DNA of 64,000 bases from Ulvibacterium sp965248315 (GCF_965248315.1 NZ_CBDFIX010000002.1:1178001-1242000); one strand, 5' to 3'; shown: positions 39,317 to 49,182, numbered from the stretch's first letter. Notes: generated by a model not told the origin, from the sequence alone. Program-made: numbers and translations.

Positions 39317-39793
39317 ATGACGAACAAAAAGACAACACGAAGGGCATCCTTTAAAAAAATGGGAATGGGTATTGCCGCACTATTCGGTATAGGCACGGTT
39401 AACGCAATGGATAAGAATACAAGAGTAACAAAAGAGGTGGTTGGTGATATTGTGACCGATCAGGATATTCCACTTTTTTCCGGTGCCGTAAAACATGGGA
39501 ATACATTGTATATTGCAGGAAAAGGGGCACATGTTGAACCCTTTGAAATCAAAGCGCATACGGAGATAGTATTGCAGGAATTACAGAAGGAACTGGAACG
39601 AAATGGTTCCTCCATGGAAAAAGTATTGAAGGTAAATGTATATCTGGCCGACCTCCAGGATTACAAGGGTATGAACGAAGTATTCCGGGGGCGTTTCGGA
39701 AAGAACCCACCAGTCCGGACAACGGTTGCCACTTATGGCGGCGTTCCTGGTAAGTCGTTGGTGGAGATGGACTGTATCGCGGCAGTGGACTAA
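39317..39793 (+). CDS. Tat-exported RidA-family protein
   Basis: A 158-residue Rid/YjgF protein with a twin-arginine leader (TTRRASFKKMG, 7-17). The mature part keeps the deaminase-type arginine and glutamate (Arg134 in PPVRTTV, Glu150 in VEMDC). RidA hydrolyses reactive enamines/imines released by PLP-dependent dehydratases. Export is uncommon for this family. It precedes an exported PLP enzyme by 14 bp, which matches the known RidA substrate source. Confidence 0.87.
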   Translation: MTNKKTTRRASFKKMGMGIAALFGIGTVNAMDKNTRVTKEVVGDIVTDQDIPLFSGAVKHGNTLYIAGKGAHVEPFEIKAHTEIVLQELQKELERNGSSMEKVLKVNVYLADLQDYKGMNEVFRGRFGKNPPVRTTVATYGGVPGKSLVEMDCIAAVD

Positions 39794-39807
39794 TAAAAAA
39801 AGAAATC

Positions 39808-41022
39808 ATGAGTAGTAGAAGAAAAGTATTGAAAACGTTATCTGCCCTTCCTTTGGTCGGTGGCCTATTGGGACCTGAATTGCTCAGGGCAAAAGTGGTG
39901 GAAAAAACCATTACTAAACCCTTGGCGCGGGATTTTTTCAAAGAATTGGGAATACGCACTTTTATAAATGCTGCGGGAACCTATACTTCAATGACAGGGT
40001 CATTGATGCCAAAAGAGGTTACCGATGCCATAACTTATGGTACATCGGACTACGTTAACCTGGATGAATTACAGGATAAGGTCGGGGAGCGGATTGCTCA
40101 ATTATTGGATTGTGAATATGCCACGGTATCATCCGGGTGTTTTGGTGCCATGAGCATTGGAATGGCCGGCGTGTTATGTGGAACGGACCAGGAAAAGGTG
40201 AAACAACTGCCCAACACTGAGGGCATGAAAAATGAAGTCATCCTTCAGGAATCCCATAACATAGGATATACCCAAGCCTTGACTAATACCGGTGCAAAAC
40301 TGGTTCGGGTAAAAACGGCTAAGGAACTGGAAAAAGCCATTTCTAAAAAAACGGCCATGCTCTGGTTTTTAAACGCGAACACCGAGCAAGGGGAAATTAA
40401 ATGGGAGGAATTTGTGGCACTTGGCAAGAAGCATAACATCCCCACCTTTATTGATTGTGCGGCAGATGTTCCACCGGTGGAGAACCTCTTTAAATTTACC
40501 AAAATGGGTTTTGATCTGGTAGCGTTTTCGGGAGGTAAAGGTATCCGAGGGCCTCAAAGTGCAGGGTTATTACTGGGCAAAAGAAAATATATAGAAGCTG
40601 CCCGTATGCATACCCCACCTAGAGGCACAACCATAGCCCGAGGGATGAAAGTTAATAAAGAAGAGGTTTTAGGGATGTTGGTAGCCTTGGAACTTTATTT
40701 GGCCAAAGACCATAAAAAGGAATGGCAACTTTGGGAAGACCAGATTAAACTGATCAGTGATAATGCCAAATCCGTAAAAGGAGTAGAAACTGAAATCCAT
40801 GTTCCGCCACATGCCAATCATGTACCCAGTCTAAGAATACGATGGGATGAAAATGTGGTGAAAATCTCAAAGGATGAAATGCGGAAAAAACTTCGCGATG
40901 GACATCCTTCCATTGAGACCGTTGGTAACAAAGAAGAAGTGGGAATCACTACTTGGATGATGGAACCTGGACAGGAACGCATTGTAGCTGCCCGTGTTAA
41001 GGAAATCCTGGAGAATGCTTAG
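39808..41022 (+). CDS. Tat-exported SelA-like PLP enzyme
   Basis: A 404-residue fold-type I PLP protein of the SelA/D-glucosaminate-6-phosphate ammonia-lyase group. The leader SSRRKVLKTLSALPLVGG is Tat-like. RTFINAAGTYT is the family entrance, VSSGCFGAM binds phosphate, FIDCAAD supplies Asp217, and AFSGGKGIRGPQ supplies the Schiff-base Lys244. The reaction is probably alpha,beta-elimination of an amino acid or amino-sugar acid, giving an enamine. This explains RidA genes on both sides (14 bp upstream, 23 bp downstream). It is not a selenocysteine synthase, because no selC or selB context was seen. Confidence 0.83.
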   Translation: MSSRRKVLKTLSALPLVGGLLGPELLRAKVVEKTITKPLARDFFKELGIRTFINAAGTYTSMTGSLMPKEVTDAITYGTSDYVNLDELQDKVGERIAQLLDCEYATVSSGCFGAMSIGMAGVLCGTDQEKVKQLPNTEGMKNEVILQESHNIGYTQALTNTGAKLVRVKTAKELEKAISKKTAMLWFLNANTEQGEIKWEEFVALGKKHNIPTFIDCAADVPPVENLFKFTKMGFDLVAFSGGKGIRGPQSAGLLLGKRKYIEAARMHTPPRGTTIARGMKVNKEEVLGMLVALELYLAKDHKKEWQLWEDQIKLISDNAKSVKGVETEIHVPPHANHVPSLRIRWDENVVKISKDEMRKKLRDGHPSIETVGNKEEVGITTWMMEPGQERIVAARVKEILENA

Positions 41023-41045
41023 AATTAACTTCTAAAAAACCTAAA

Positions 41046-41624
41046 ATGAAAGTAGTTTTATCCACCGCCGCCCTGCTCTTGCTTATTTCCTGTCAAACAG
41101 TTCAGGAGAACAAGCAAGCCGCTGAAACCGAAACTAAGATAGAAAATACGGTGCCGGATGGTTACAATCCCGAGGCAAAGCTATCTGAATTGGGCATTCA
41201 GCTTAGCACGCCCTCTGCTCCAGTGGCCAATTACGTAAATGCCGTACGGACGGGAAACCTAATTTTTTTAGCAGGCAAGGGCCCATTGAAGCCGGATGGT
41301 GAGAACATTACCGGGAAATTGGGGGGCAACCTCACTATAGAAGAAGGTTATGAGGCTGCGCGTATTACAGGAATCAACCAACTTTCCGTACTTAAGGCGG
41401 AATTGGGCAATCTAAATAAAGTAAAGCGCATCGTAAAAGTATTGGGTATGGTCAACAGCACTCCTGATTTTACAGATCAACCCAAAGTCGTTAACGGATA
41501 TTCCGATTTAATGGTGGCCGTTTTTGGAGAAAACGGCAAACACGCCAGGGCAGCCGTGGGGATGGGAGCTTTACCAAGTGATATTGCCATAGAGGTAGAG
41601 ATGATCGTTGAGGTTTACGATTGA
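41046..41624 (+). CDS. RidA-family lipoprotein
   Basis: A 192-residue Rid-family protein of the RidA-like/endoribonuclease L-PSP type, with a lipoprotein leader (LLISC, Cys16) and a short Glu-rich linker. The arginine (Arg168 in HARAAVG) and glutamate (Glu183) of active Rid proteins are kept at the usual 15-residue spacing. It is the second exported Rid protein beside the Tat-exported PLP enzyme. Its stop codon overlaps the start of the esterase gene. Confidence 0.85.
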   Translation: MKVVLSTAALLLLISCQTVQENKQAAETETKIENTVPDGYNPEAKLSELGIQLSTPSAPVANYVNAVRTGNLIFLAGKGPLKPDGENITGKLGGNLTIEEGYEAARITGINQLSVLKAELGNLNKVKRIVKVLGMVNSTPDFTDQPKVVNGYSDLMVAVFGENGKHARAAVGMGALPSDIAIEVEMIVEVYD

Positions 41625-42457
41625 TAAGGATCCTGGTTCAAATACCGACTTTTGTTCTTATCCTGTGCGGGACCTTTGTATTCGGGCAAAACGTAACCCA
41701 TGTCCTTGAAAAGGATATTCCGTATTATGATGAAAAAACGCAAGTTTCCGACCCATATGTAAAGGAGCGTTGTAAACTGGATGTGTACTATCCCCAGGAT
41801 ACGGTCAATGTTTCTACGGTTGTGTGGTTTCACGGTGGAGGACTGGAATTTGGCGAGAAACATATTCCTGAAGGTTTACTGGAAAAAGGCGTTGTGGTCG
41901 TAACCGTGAATTATAGGATGCACCCTAAAGTTAAACATCCGATATATATTGAAGATGCAGCTGCCGCTGTGGCATGGACATTCAAGAATATTGAACGATA
42001 TAACGGGAACCCCAAAAAGATTTTCGTTACTGGACATTCCGCGGGAGGCTATTTAGCCAGTATGGTTGGGCTCGATAAGCAATATCTCGAAAAACATGGA
42101 GTCGATGCAAACGATATTGCAGGATTGATTCCTTTCAGTGGACATACCATAGCCCATTTTACCATTAGAAAAGAAATGGGAATCAAAGGTACGCAGCCTA
42201 TTGTAAACCCATACGCTCCACTATTCCATGTTCGAAAGGATGCCCCACCTATGCTGTTGATTACTGGTAACCGTGAATTGGAACTATTGGGTCGCTATGA
42301 AGAAAATGCCTATTTCTATAGAATGATGAAAGTAGTGGAACATCCGGATATAGAACTCATGGAATTAGATGGTTATGGTCATAATATGGTGTATCCCGCC
42401 ATTCCTTTGTTGTTGAATTTTGTCAATGAGAAATCCAAGTTAATGGATACGGAATAA
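41621..42457 (+). CDS. Exported alpha/beta-hydrolase (esterase-like)
   Basis: A 278-residue alpha/beta-hydrolase with a Sec signal (FVLILCGTFVFGQ). The oxyanion motif HGGG (71-74), the nucleophile GHSAGG (Ser140) and the late GYGHNMV histidine mark it as a carboxylesterase/acetyl esterase. The start is TTG at 41621, overlapping the previous stop (TTGA). No ATG exists near the leader, so translational coupling is likely. It is the last gene of the RidA/PLP operon, one base from the convergent oxidoreductase gene. Confidence 0.83.
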   Translation: MIRILVQIPTFVLILCGTFVFGQNVTHVLEKDIPYYDEKTQVSDPYVKERCKLDVYYPQDTVNVSTVVWFHGGGLEFGEKHIPEGLLEKGVVVVTVNYRMHPKVKHPIYIEDAAAAVAWTFKNIERYNGNPKKIFVTGHSAGGYLASMVGLDKQYLEKHGVDANDIAGLIPFSGHTIAHFTIRKEMGIKGTQPIVNPYAPLFHVRKDAPPMLLITGNRELELLGRYEENAYFYRMMKVVEHPDIELMELDGYGHNMVYPAIPLLLNFVNEKSKLMDTE

Positions 42458-42458
42458 C

Positions 42459-44297
42459 TCAATTTGAAATGAGTTGACCCTCAAAATCGACTTCTAAAGC
42501 AAATGGATTCAGAGTTCTATCTATAAGAATACTTATACTTCTGCGGGTTAGTTCTACGTTCTCATTATGTTCCTGATAGACATCCCAGGATTCCCATTGG
42601 TTTTGGACTGAACCCCAAGGATAATCTGGATTTATTTTTTCAACTAGTTGCTGAACAAATTTTGGTGTAGCCCCTGTCCCTGAACCATGTATTTTTTCTA
42701 TTTCGGGATAGTAGGGGAGTAATCCTTGTTTTAATTCGTACTCGGAAACGATGCGTTCCGGGTAAAACCAAGTCTGGTTGGCCCATTTATAGGGTACACC
42801 AACCCCTTTTAAAATTCCGGTGGCCCCCATACGTTGCATCTCGGCAAAAGCGGAATCTTCGCTCTTTACATCAATGAACGGCATAACATAGGCCTTGCTT
42901 TTCAATAGGGCATTTTGCACTTGCCGGATAGATACTTGCGAGGGCTGTTGGTTCTCCATTATTGCGGTCGCTGCCAAGGTGCCTGCCGCTTGCCCGATAC
43001 CCAAAACCACGGGCTGCAGACGGGTTGCGCCGTTTACAATGTTGGAAACGCTAATGTTCTTTTCGGCCACGATAAAATTTTCCAAATCGGCCGGGACTAA
43101 ACTACCCAAAGGCACGTTGTAGCTGGGCACTTTTATATTGATAAAATCGATTTCAGGGGCGTCGGGATTTTTATCATGATGGTGGTCTATGGGATAATCG
43201 CCTACGGCCACTCCCGTACAGTACAGGGTAAAATCATACGGCCTTTCCACATGGTCCACGGTTAAAAAAACCTTCCCCTTTGCCCTTCGGGCCTCACGGT
43301 CGTAGGGAATCATTGGGAAATTATCTTTAGTCGGGAATTCTTTGGCGACCCGAAGATTTTTAAAACCTAGTTCATTCTGAATGTAGTACACAAAGCCTTG
43401 GGTAAATTCCTTGGCCTCTCGCAATCTTTCCGTTCGTTGTTCGGAAGTCAATTCAGGCCAATTGAGATAAAAGTCATTACCGCAATTAGGCCAGTTCATC
43501 ATGTACTTGTTATTGGGAAGTTTACCATAATCCAACATTTGTTGGCAGTTGGATACCCCTCCAAACATTTCACCGTCCTCGCGTTTACAGGCACACTCAT
43601 AGTTTTTTGGATCGTAATTTTTTGGCTTTTTCACCAAACCACGCCTTCCCCGTGCACTGCCAACATCCTCCAAAATCAGAACATAGGTTAAATCCTGGAC
43701 AATGCTATTGGCCGTTTCTGGAGCTTCCTTTTCACCGGTATCGCTTTTGGAATCCATTCCTAAACGAAAGTCGGCCCCTACAAGGGGTAAAAGTTCCCCA
43801 ATCTCGGTAGCGTCGATCAAGATTTTGGCCTGGGTCGTATATGTTTTTCTATTTTGGACATAGGTAACCTGCCAGCCCTTCCCTTCTTTTCTGATATCGG
43901 TATATTGGGCGTTAAAGGCAATATCCAGCTTAGGGATATCGGCCATTTTTTGTAAGATTTGATTTCCTATGGAAGGTTCAAATAAGGTGTGGCTTACCCA
44001 CCCTGTGGCCAAAGCTTTGGCGCCACCATAATGGTCTCTAAGTTTTTGACGGAACTCCCCCCAAATGCCCGATGGCATTTCATGATTGCCATCAATAGCG
44101 GAAACCCCTGCAGATGTGAGCATTCCTCCAAGCCAGGGTGTCGCTTCGATAATCTGAACTTTTGTACCCATGCGAGCAGCTTGGATGCCGGCAGAAGTAC
44201 CCCCGGCACCGCCACCTATAATTACAATATCCGCTTGATTTTGTGCGTGGGCAGCAAGCAAGCAAAAGAAGAGGAAGGAAATGATTGTTAATTTCAT
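42459..44297 (-). CDS. Exported FAD-dependent oxidoreductase
   Basis: A 612-residue FAD-dependent oxidoreductase (PF12831 type) with a Sec signal (LLAAHAQN) and the Rossmann motif GGGAGG (28-33) followed by the acidic IIEATPWLGG strand. DATEIGEL and GIGQAAGTLAA are the family's later FAD contacts. Substrate unknown; many relatives lie in glycan loci. It is the last gene of the minus-strand group, 29 bp after a sulfatase gene. Confidence 0.85.
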   Translation of the reverse strand: MKLTIISFLFFCLLAAHAQNQADIVIIGGGAGGTSAGIQAARMGTKVQIIEATPWLGGMLTSAGVSAIDGNHEMPSGIWGEFRQKLRDHYGGAKALATGWVSHTLFEPSIGNQILQKMADIPKLDIAFNAQYTDIRKEGKGWQVTYVQNRKTYTTQAKILIDATEIGELLPLVGADFRLGMDSKSDTGEKEAPETANSIVQDLTYVLILEDVGSARGRRGLVKKPKNYDPKNYECACKREDGEMFGGVSNCQQMLDYGKLPNNKYMMNWPNCGNDFYLNWPELTSEQRTERLREAKEFTQGFVYYIQNELGFKNLRVAKEFPTKDNFPMIPYDREARRAKGKVFLTVDHVERPYDFTLYCTGVAVGDYPIDHHHDKNPDAPEIDFINIKVPSYNVPLGSLVPADLENFIVAEKNISVSNIVNGATRLQPVVLGIGQAAGTLAATAIMENQQPSQVSIRQVQNALLKSKAYVMPFIDVKSEDSAFAEMQRMGATGILKGVGVPYKWANQTWFYPERIVSEYELKQGLLPYYPEIEKIHGSGTGATPKFVQQLVEKINPDYPWGSVQNQWESWDVYQEHNENVELTRRSISILIDRTLNPFALEVDFEGQLISN

Positions 44298-44326
44298 GGT
44301 TTCATGGTTTCATGGGATTTCATTTA

Positions 44327-45688
44327 TTACTCTAATTTTGAATAAGGCCAATTGGTATATTCGGCCATTAATTCAGCTACTTTTTCTGGATATTGGGTGG
44401 CTAGATTGGTCATTTCCGTAGAATCCATAGCCATATTGATTAAAAAAAGTTTGTCCTTTTCAGGATCAAGCCTCCCCTTATCCGAACTATCCCAAGGGTC
44501 ACCTATCAATTTCCAATCATTTTTACGAACGGCCCAAGAGCCATTATTTTGCCAGATAAAGGTTTGGTGCTCGGAAGGCATAGTATTGTTTTTAAGAATA
44601 GGCACAAGACTTCTTCCTTCTAGGTTAGCGGGTGCCTGTATGCCACAGAGTTCTGCTATGGTTGGAAACCAATCAATATTAAGAGCCATTTGATTTCGGC
44701 TTACGTTTTCGGGTAAATGTCCTTTCCAGCTGATGATGGCCGGGACCCGTATACCCCCTTCGAACAGACTAAATTTTGCCCCTCGGAACGGTCCGGCACT
44801 ACCACCGCCGCCAAAGGTGCGTTCTTCCTTGGAGTATCCATGATCCGATTGAAAAATGATAACCGTGTTTTCCCGTAGGTTATGGTCGTCCAGTTTTTTA
44901 AGGAGCTTGCCAATCCGTTCATCAATGGTGGATACGAATGCGGCATATTCTTTTCGGGGGGAATTCAGGTCTTTATAATGCGCACGCCATTTTTCATCAG
45001 GTTGTAGCGGGTAGTGCGGAAGATTAACAGCGTAGTACAAGAAAAAGGGTTCCATGCTATGTTGATCGATAAAGGCTTCTGCCTGGGTTGCCATCAGATC
45101 GGGAAAATATTTTCCATCGGCCCAGATTTCTTTGCCATTTTCCCAAAGATCATGGCGATTGGGACCATGCCAATAAAAGAAATGGGAATAGTTATCGATG
45201 CATCCTCCCATATGGCCATAGGAATAATCAAATCCCTGCCCATTGGGCATGGTCTCAGGCGTATAGCCCAAATGCCATTTCCCCACATGACCTGTAGCAT
45301 AACCGGCCTGTTTCATCATTTCGGCTAAGGTAAAACGATCGGTTGGCATACCTTCCTCACCTTTGGTAGAGGAAGCATTCCCAGGTAGACCTGCTGCATG
45401 CGGATTCATCCCGGTCAACATGGAGGCCCTGGATGGGGAGCATACGGAAGCAGCTGCATAGAACTGCGTGAATCTTATACCCTCTTGTGCCAGTTTATCC
45501 ATATTGGGGGTATAGAGGTCCTTGGAGCCATAGCAGTTGACATCGGCCCATCCTTGATCATCCGTCAAAATTAGGATGACATTGGGTTTTCCCGACACTT
45601 TTTTTTGACCTGAAACAAAAAATACCGATAGGAACAAAAGGTATTGTATTGTGCTATACTTTAGTAATTGGTTTAATTTGAATGTCAC
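44327..45688 (-). CDS. Exported S1-family sulfatase
   Basis: A 453-residue sulfatase with an N-terminal hydrophobic signal (about 14-27). The metal site LTDDQGW (Asp43-44), the canonical formylglycine site CSPSR (Cys83), HVGKWHLGY and FQSDHGYSKEE are present. The start is GTG at 45688, overlapping the upstream stop by four bases (GTGA), so translation is coupled to the GHL10-like gene. It should release sulfate from a glycan or small sulfate ester in the periplasm. Confidence 0.9.
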   Translation of the reverse strand: MTFKLNQLLKYSTIQYLLFLSVFFVSGQKKVSGKPNVILILTDDQGWADVNCYGSKDLYTPNMDKLAQEGIRFTQFYAAASVCSPSRASMLTGMNPHAAGLPGNASSTKGEEGMPTDRFTLAEMMKQAGYATGHVGKWHLGYTPETMPNGQGFDYSYGHMGGCIDNYSHFFYWHGPNRHDLWENGKEIWADGKYFPDLMATQAEAFIDQHSMEPFFLYYAVNLPHYPLQPDEKWRAHYKDLNSPRKEYAAFVSTIDERIGKLLKKLDDHNLRENTVIIFQSDHGYSKEERTFGGGGSAGPFRGAKFSLFEGGIRVPAIISWKGHLPENVSRNQMALNIDWFPTIAELCGIQAPANLEGRSLVPILKNNTMPSEHQTFIWQNNGSWAVRKNDWKLIGDPWDSSDKGRLDPEKDKLFLINMAMDSTEMTNLATQYPEKVAELMAEYTNWPYSKLE

Positions 45689-46794
45689 TGCTGCTTTACA
45701 TTTAGTTTTGGGTATAATTTACTAAAAAACCGCTCGTGTTCCTTTAATCCCTCGTAAAAGAAAAAGACCTCACTGTCCAGGCCTAGTTTGCGATTGGTTT
45801 TTATCATTTTCCTCAAAAATCGTTTTGAGGGTGTATAGTCGCCTACTTTTAAAAGTACCCCAGGTATTAGTTCGGTTTGCCGATTTTTGGGCATGAATTC
45901 CAGATTGGCATCCAAGGTGCTGCTATAGGCTTCTAAGTTATAGCGATATACCTGTGGGATAATGGCATCTACCCAACCGTTTTGGACCCATGTCGGCCAA
46001 TCCTGTAGATATTCTTCCTTGCTCCAAGGAAAGATACTAGGGGCCATAGTCACCACAATATCTGGCTTTACGGCTTTTACCGTTTCATAGATTCTTTTGG
46101 TAAAAAGATTCAACCGTTTGGCACGCCAATCGACCCAATCGGGGTCTTTATAATCTTGGGGAGGCGCTTGGCCATTGTGCTCTTTTTTGTACAAGGAAAC
46201 GGTGAGTTCATCGTACCCCGCTGTAGAAGGGTTGGCCGGTAGGCGGTCATCACCTTGAATACCATCGATACCATAGTTTTCTACAACTTCGGAAATTAGG
46301 GAAAGTAGAAAATCCTGTACTTCTGGGTCAAAGGCATTCATCCACTGGAAACCATTTTTTGAGACCAGCTTCCCCTTGTTATCCAGAGCTTTCCACTTGG
46401 GTCTTGCCCTAAGGATATGTCCACCATCCTCTTCTTGGTAACTGCTCGAAAATCCGAATTCGAACCAGGCATGGACTTTCAGTCCTTCGGCATGAGCAAT
46501 GTCTATCAGCTCTTCTAAAATATCCCTGTCCGCAAATCTAGGCGAGACTTTTTTCCCAAATTCCCTTTGCATCACTTCACTGGGGTAAAGCGTGTGACCT
46601 CGGTTCCATACAACCACATAAACCTGATCAATGCCATATGTTTTGCACCGCCGAACCACTTCTTGTATACCCTCCTCGGAATCCAGGGCCTTACTGGCCA
46701 CATCGGTAAGCCATACACCCTTTTGGGATTGAGAGAAGCAAAAGGAACCCATACATATAAAGCAAAAAATAGAAATACACCTAATCGTGTTCAT
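45685..46794 (-). CDS. Exported GHL10-like (family 10 glycosylhydrolase, DUF187) protein
   Basis: 369 residues from the ATG at 46794. An upstream in-frame ATG at 46869 adds 25 polar residues, would overlap the AGE gene and would bury the signal (MGSFCFSQ), so it was rejected. Landmarks of the PF02638 TIM barrel are KGVWLTDV, VYVVVWNRGHTLYP, HAWFEFGF, GIDGIQGDDRLPA and VVTMAPSIFPW. Relatives act on peptidoglycan or host glycans, but activity is poorly known. Coupled to the sulfatase. Confidence 0.82.
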   Translation of the reverse strand: MNTIRCISIFCFICMGSFCFSQSQKGVWLTDVASKALDSEEGIQEVVRRCKTYGIDQVYVVVWNRGHTLYPSEVMQREFGKKVSPRFADRDILEELIDIAHAEGLKVHAWFEFGFSSSYQEEDGGHILRARPKWKALDNKGKLVSKNGFQWMNAFDPEVQDFLLSLISEVVENYGIDGIQGDDRLPANPSTAGYDELTVSLYKKEHNGQAPPQDYKDPDWVDWRAKRLNLFTKRIYETVKAVKPDIVVTMAPSIFPWSKEEYLQDWPTWVQNGWVDAIIPQVYRYNLEAYSSTLDANLEFMPKNRQTELIPGVLLKVGDYTPSKRFLRKMIKTNRKLGLDSEVFFFYEGLKEHERFFSKLYPKLNVKQQ

Positions 46795-46858
46795 GGGATT
46801 TGACCATTTCGAGTTTGTGCTTGGCCCTTTCCGATCAAGCCTCACTTTAAATATAAAG

Positions 46859-48019
46859 CTAGAAACCATTTTCCAAGGTTTTCCATACCTCTAGCAGTGC
46901 TCGGGGTACGTGGAAACAACCTTTCCATTTACCACCCTTCAGGTCGGATAGAATTTCCCCTTTCCGGTTCATGTAACCAAACCACTCGCCGCCATTTTGT
47001 TCATCGCGAAAATGATTCCAAGCGTACTCATGTACCTTTTCGAACCACATTTTTGCCTTGGGATTTTGGTTATAGGCATAGGTCTTTGCCAAGGCGACCA
47101 ATGTTTCCAAATGCACCCACCAAAGTTTTTGATCGTATTCCAATTGCTGTGGAGGATGACCTTTGAAATCCATAAAGTAAAAAATACCCCCATAGGTTTT
47201 ATCCCATCCATGTTCCAATTGTTGGAACATGATTTTTTCTGCCTTTTCTATTAGTGTTTTATCATTTTTGCGGATCCCCATGTTTATTATAAACCACATG
47301 GCCTCAATGGCATGGCCTGGATTGAGCAACCGGCCTTCAAAACTGTCCACAAATTCTCCGGTATCGGAAATGTTTTCCAGTACCAGCCCGCTTTCCTGGT
47401 GATAGAATTTGTTCATGACCAAATCGATTATGGAATCTGTCACATTTTTTACCTGTTCGGCACCTAGCAAATGCTCCAGTTCCAAGGAGAGGTTACAGAG
47501 AATCATGGGTAGGGCGAAGTTTTGGAGATTGCGCGTACCTGGATAGATTTTATTGTATTTTCCTTTTGGATTTTCTTGGCGTTTTAGAATGTTTTCAAAG
47601 GTGGTTTGGGCAATCTCCGCATAGCGCTCCTTGGGTTCTATGTCGTACAAGGCACCAAAAGCCATGGCAGCAAAGCAATCCGAGAAAATATTATAGGGCT
47701 GTACAAGAGGTCTTCCCCTCTGATTTAGGGAGAAATACCAGTTGCCATGGGTGTCTCGCCCATTTTTTTCAAGAAAATCCGCCCCCAAAAGCGCAATTTC
47801 CTTCCAGGGCTCCTTTTTTTGTACTTTTTGGTATATAGCGGAAAACGTCCAAATCTGGCGGGCTTGCAACCAAATAAACTTATCGGTATCATACACGTTT
47901 CCTTTGCCGTCAAGACAGGTAAAGTAACCACCGTGCTCTTTGTCCAAAGAATACTTTTCCCAGAATGGAATAATCTGGTCAAGCAGTTCATTTTTATATA
48001 ACTCCGCGTACTGTTTCAA
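46859..48019 (-). CDS. AGE-family N-acylglucosamine 2-epimerase-like protein
   Basis: A 386-residue (alpha/alpha)6-barrel epimerase. WLQARQIWTFS, YSLDKEHGGYF and LNPGHAIEAMW (active-site His) match the RenBP/cellobiose 2-epimerase family. The start is TTG at 48019; an in-frame stop lies just upstream and the next codons (KQYAELYKNE) begin the family domain, so no ATG start is available. It interconverts 2-epimeric sugars such as GlcNAc and ManNAc. No signal, so cytoplasmic, unlike its operon neighbours. nagA and nagB homologues lie nearby. Confidence 0.85.
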   Translation of the reverse strand: MKQYAELYKNELLDQIIPFWEKYSLDKEHGGYFTCLDGKGNVYDTDKFIWLQARQIWTFSAIYQKVQKKEPWKEIALLGADFLEKNGRDTHGNWYFSLNQRGRPLVQPYNIFSDCFAAMAFGALYDIEPKERYAEIAQTTFENILKRQENPKGKYNKIYPGTRNLQNFALPMILCNLSLELEHLLGAEQVKNVTDSIIDLVMNKFYHQESGLVLENISDTGEFVDSFEGRLLNPGHAIEAMWFIINMGIRKNDKTLIEKAEKIMFQQLEHGWDKTYGGIFYFMDFKGHPPQQLEYDQKLWWVHLETLVALAKTYAYNQNPKAKMWFEKVHEYAWNHFRDEQNGGEWFGYMNRKGEILSDLKGGKWKGCFHVPRALLEVWKTLENGF

Positions 48020-48070
48020 GAATTTCAGTTTTTTTTATCATATCAATCTCAGTTGTACCAACTATCCGTA

Positions 48071-49000
48071 CTACATTTTAAAGTACTCCATATACCGATT
48101 ATATAAGTGTCCGGCCTGTAAAAAAGCTGATTGCGGACTCATAAAATGGGAGAACTCAAAAGTAATTGCCTTCTCGCAGCCGGCACGTTTAGCCGCTTCC
48201 AGTTTCAATATTAGTTTTTCAAATTTTATAGGAAGGAATTTAATGGGCATATCCCTGTCGAATGATTCGGAATTTGTCCAGGATCGCAATCCATACTTGT
48301 CCGCCAAGGATTTGTTTACGCTCAAATAACCCTCCAATTCATTGTAGCCCACATGGCCATCTTGAAAAGCAACAATATCAACACTATTTTTAATCCCATC
48401 AAAAATCTCATCCCATTCTTTTTCATGCTCCTTGAGTGAGATACCGGAAGCTTTCATAAGTTGCCCTTCTGTTGCGGCTATTGCTTTCTTCCCATCTATC
48501 CATGGGGAGATCAACACGGGCAATCCGCTACTTACGGCCTTGCAATGGTCACCCAATCGTGCAATGGATTCTACTGCACCCTTGGTCTTACGACTTAATT
48601 CCAGACTTAAATACCAACCGCCAAAACTTTTGTAGTGGCCATAGGTTTCGTAGACTTCCTCAATGACGTGAAGATTTACCTCTATTTCGTGCCGCATATC
48701 ACCTGTCTCCCAATATTTGCCACTGTCATAGGTGCCAAAATAAAAGGTCATACCGTACTTTTCGGCAAGCTCAAGGAAAAGTTTGACCAAATCAACAGTG
48801 GGACGAAATCGCTTGTGTTTTTCAATCAAATATTCTGAAGGATAAGTCAAAAATTGATGATACCCACAACGAATTAGAATCACGGTATCGATACCCATTT
48901 TTTTCATATGGGCAAAATCGGCATCCCATTCTTTAGAACCCCAATTCTGATGGGGGATATCGTGACTTATCTCGTCAAGGAAAGTTCCGGTGATTTGCAT
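48071..49000 (-). CDS. DUF4434 TIM-barrel protein
   Basis: A 309-residue protein recognised as DUF4434, a TIM-barrel family related to glycosidases. Landmarks are ITGTFLDEISHDIPHQNWG, DTVILIRCGY, FGGWYLSLEL (a plausible catalytic Glu), PVLISPWIDGK and AFQDGHVGY. It has no obvious signal. It heads the minus-strand group and lies 51 bp before the AGE gene. A glycoside hydrolase role is inferred, not shown. Confidence 0.75.
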   Translation of the reverse strand: MQITGTFLDEISHDIPHQNWGSKEWDADFAHMKKMGIDTVILIRCGYHQFLTYPSEYLIEKHKRFRPTVDLVKLFLELAEKYGMTFYFGTYDSGKYWETGDMRHEIEVNLHVIEEVYETYGHYKSFGGWYLSLELSRKTKGAVESIARLGDHCKAVSSGLPVLISPWIDGKKAIAATEGQLMKASGISLKEHEKEWDEIFDGIKNSVDIVAFQDGHVGYNELEGYLSVNKSLADKYGLRSWTNSESFDRDMPIKFLPIKFEKLILKLEAAKRAGCEKAITFEFSHFMSPQSAFLQAGHLYNRYMEYFKM

Positions 49001-49182
49001 TTTTAAAGTATCATTTTTTTCTCCATGAAAACAGAGAACAATTCGCTGAATTCTAATGGCCTTTGACCGATTTTGCGCCTAAGATAGCCAAAGTTTTGTA
49101 GTGGTTTTTGTACTGGGGTCGCTTTTAGGTAAATCTTTTATTATTTGATATATTTATGATGAATTAGTAGTAGGATAGCATC

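Noticed and set aside
39808..41022. True selenocysteine synthase (SelA)
   Set aside because: It has an export leader and no selenium genes nearby; the D-glucosaminate ammonia-lyase-like branch fits better.
46795..46869. N-terminal extension of the GHL10-like protein
   Set aside because: It would overlap the AGE gene and bury the signal peptide.
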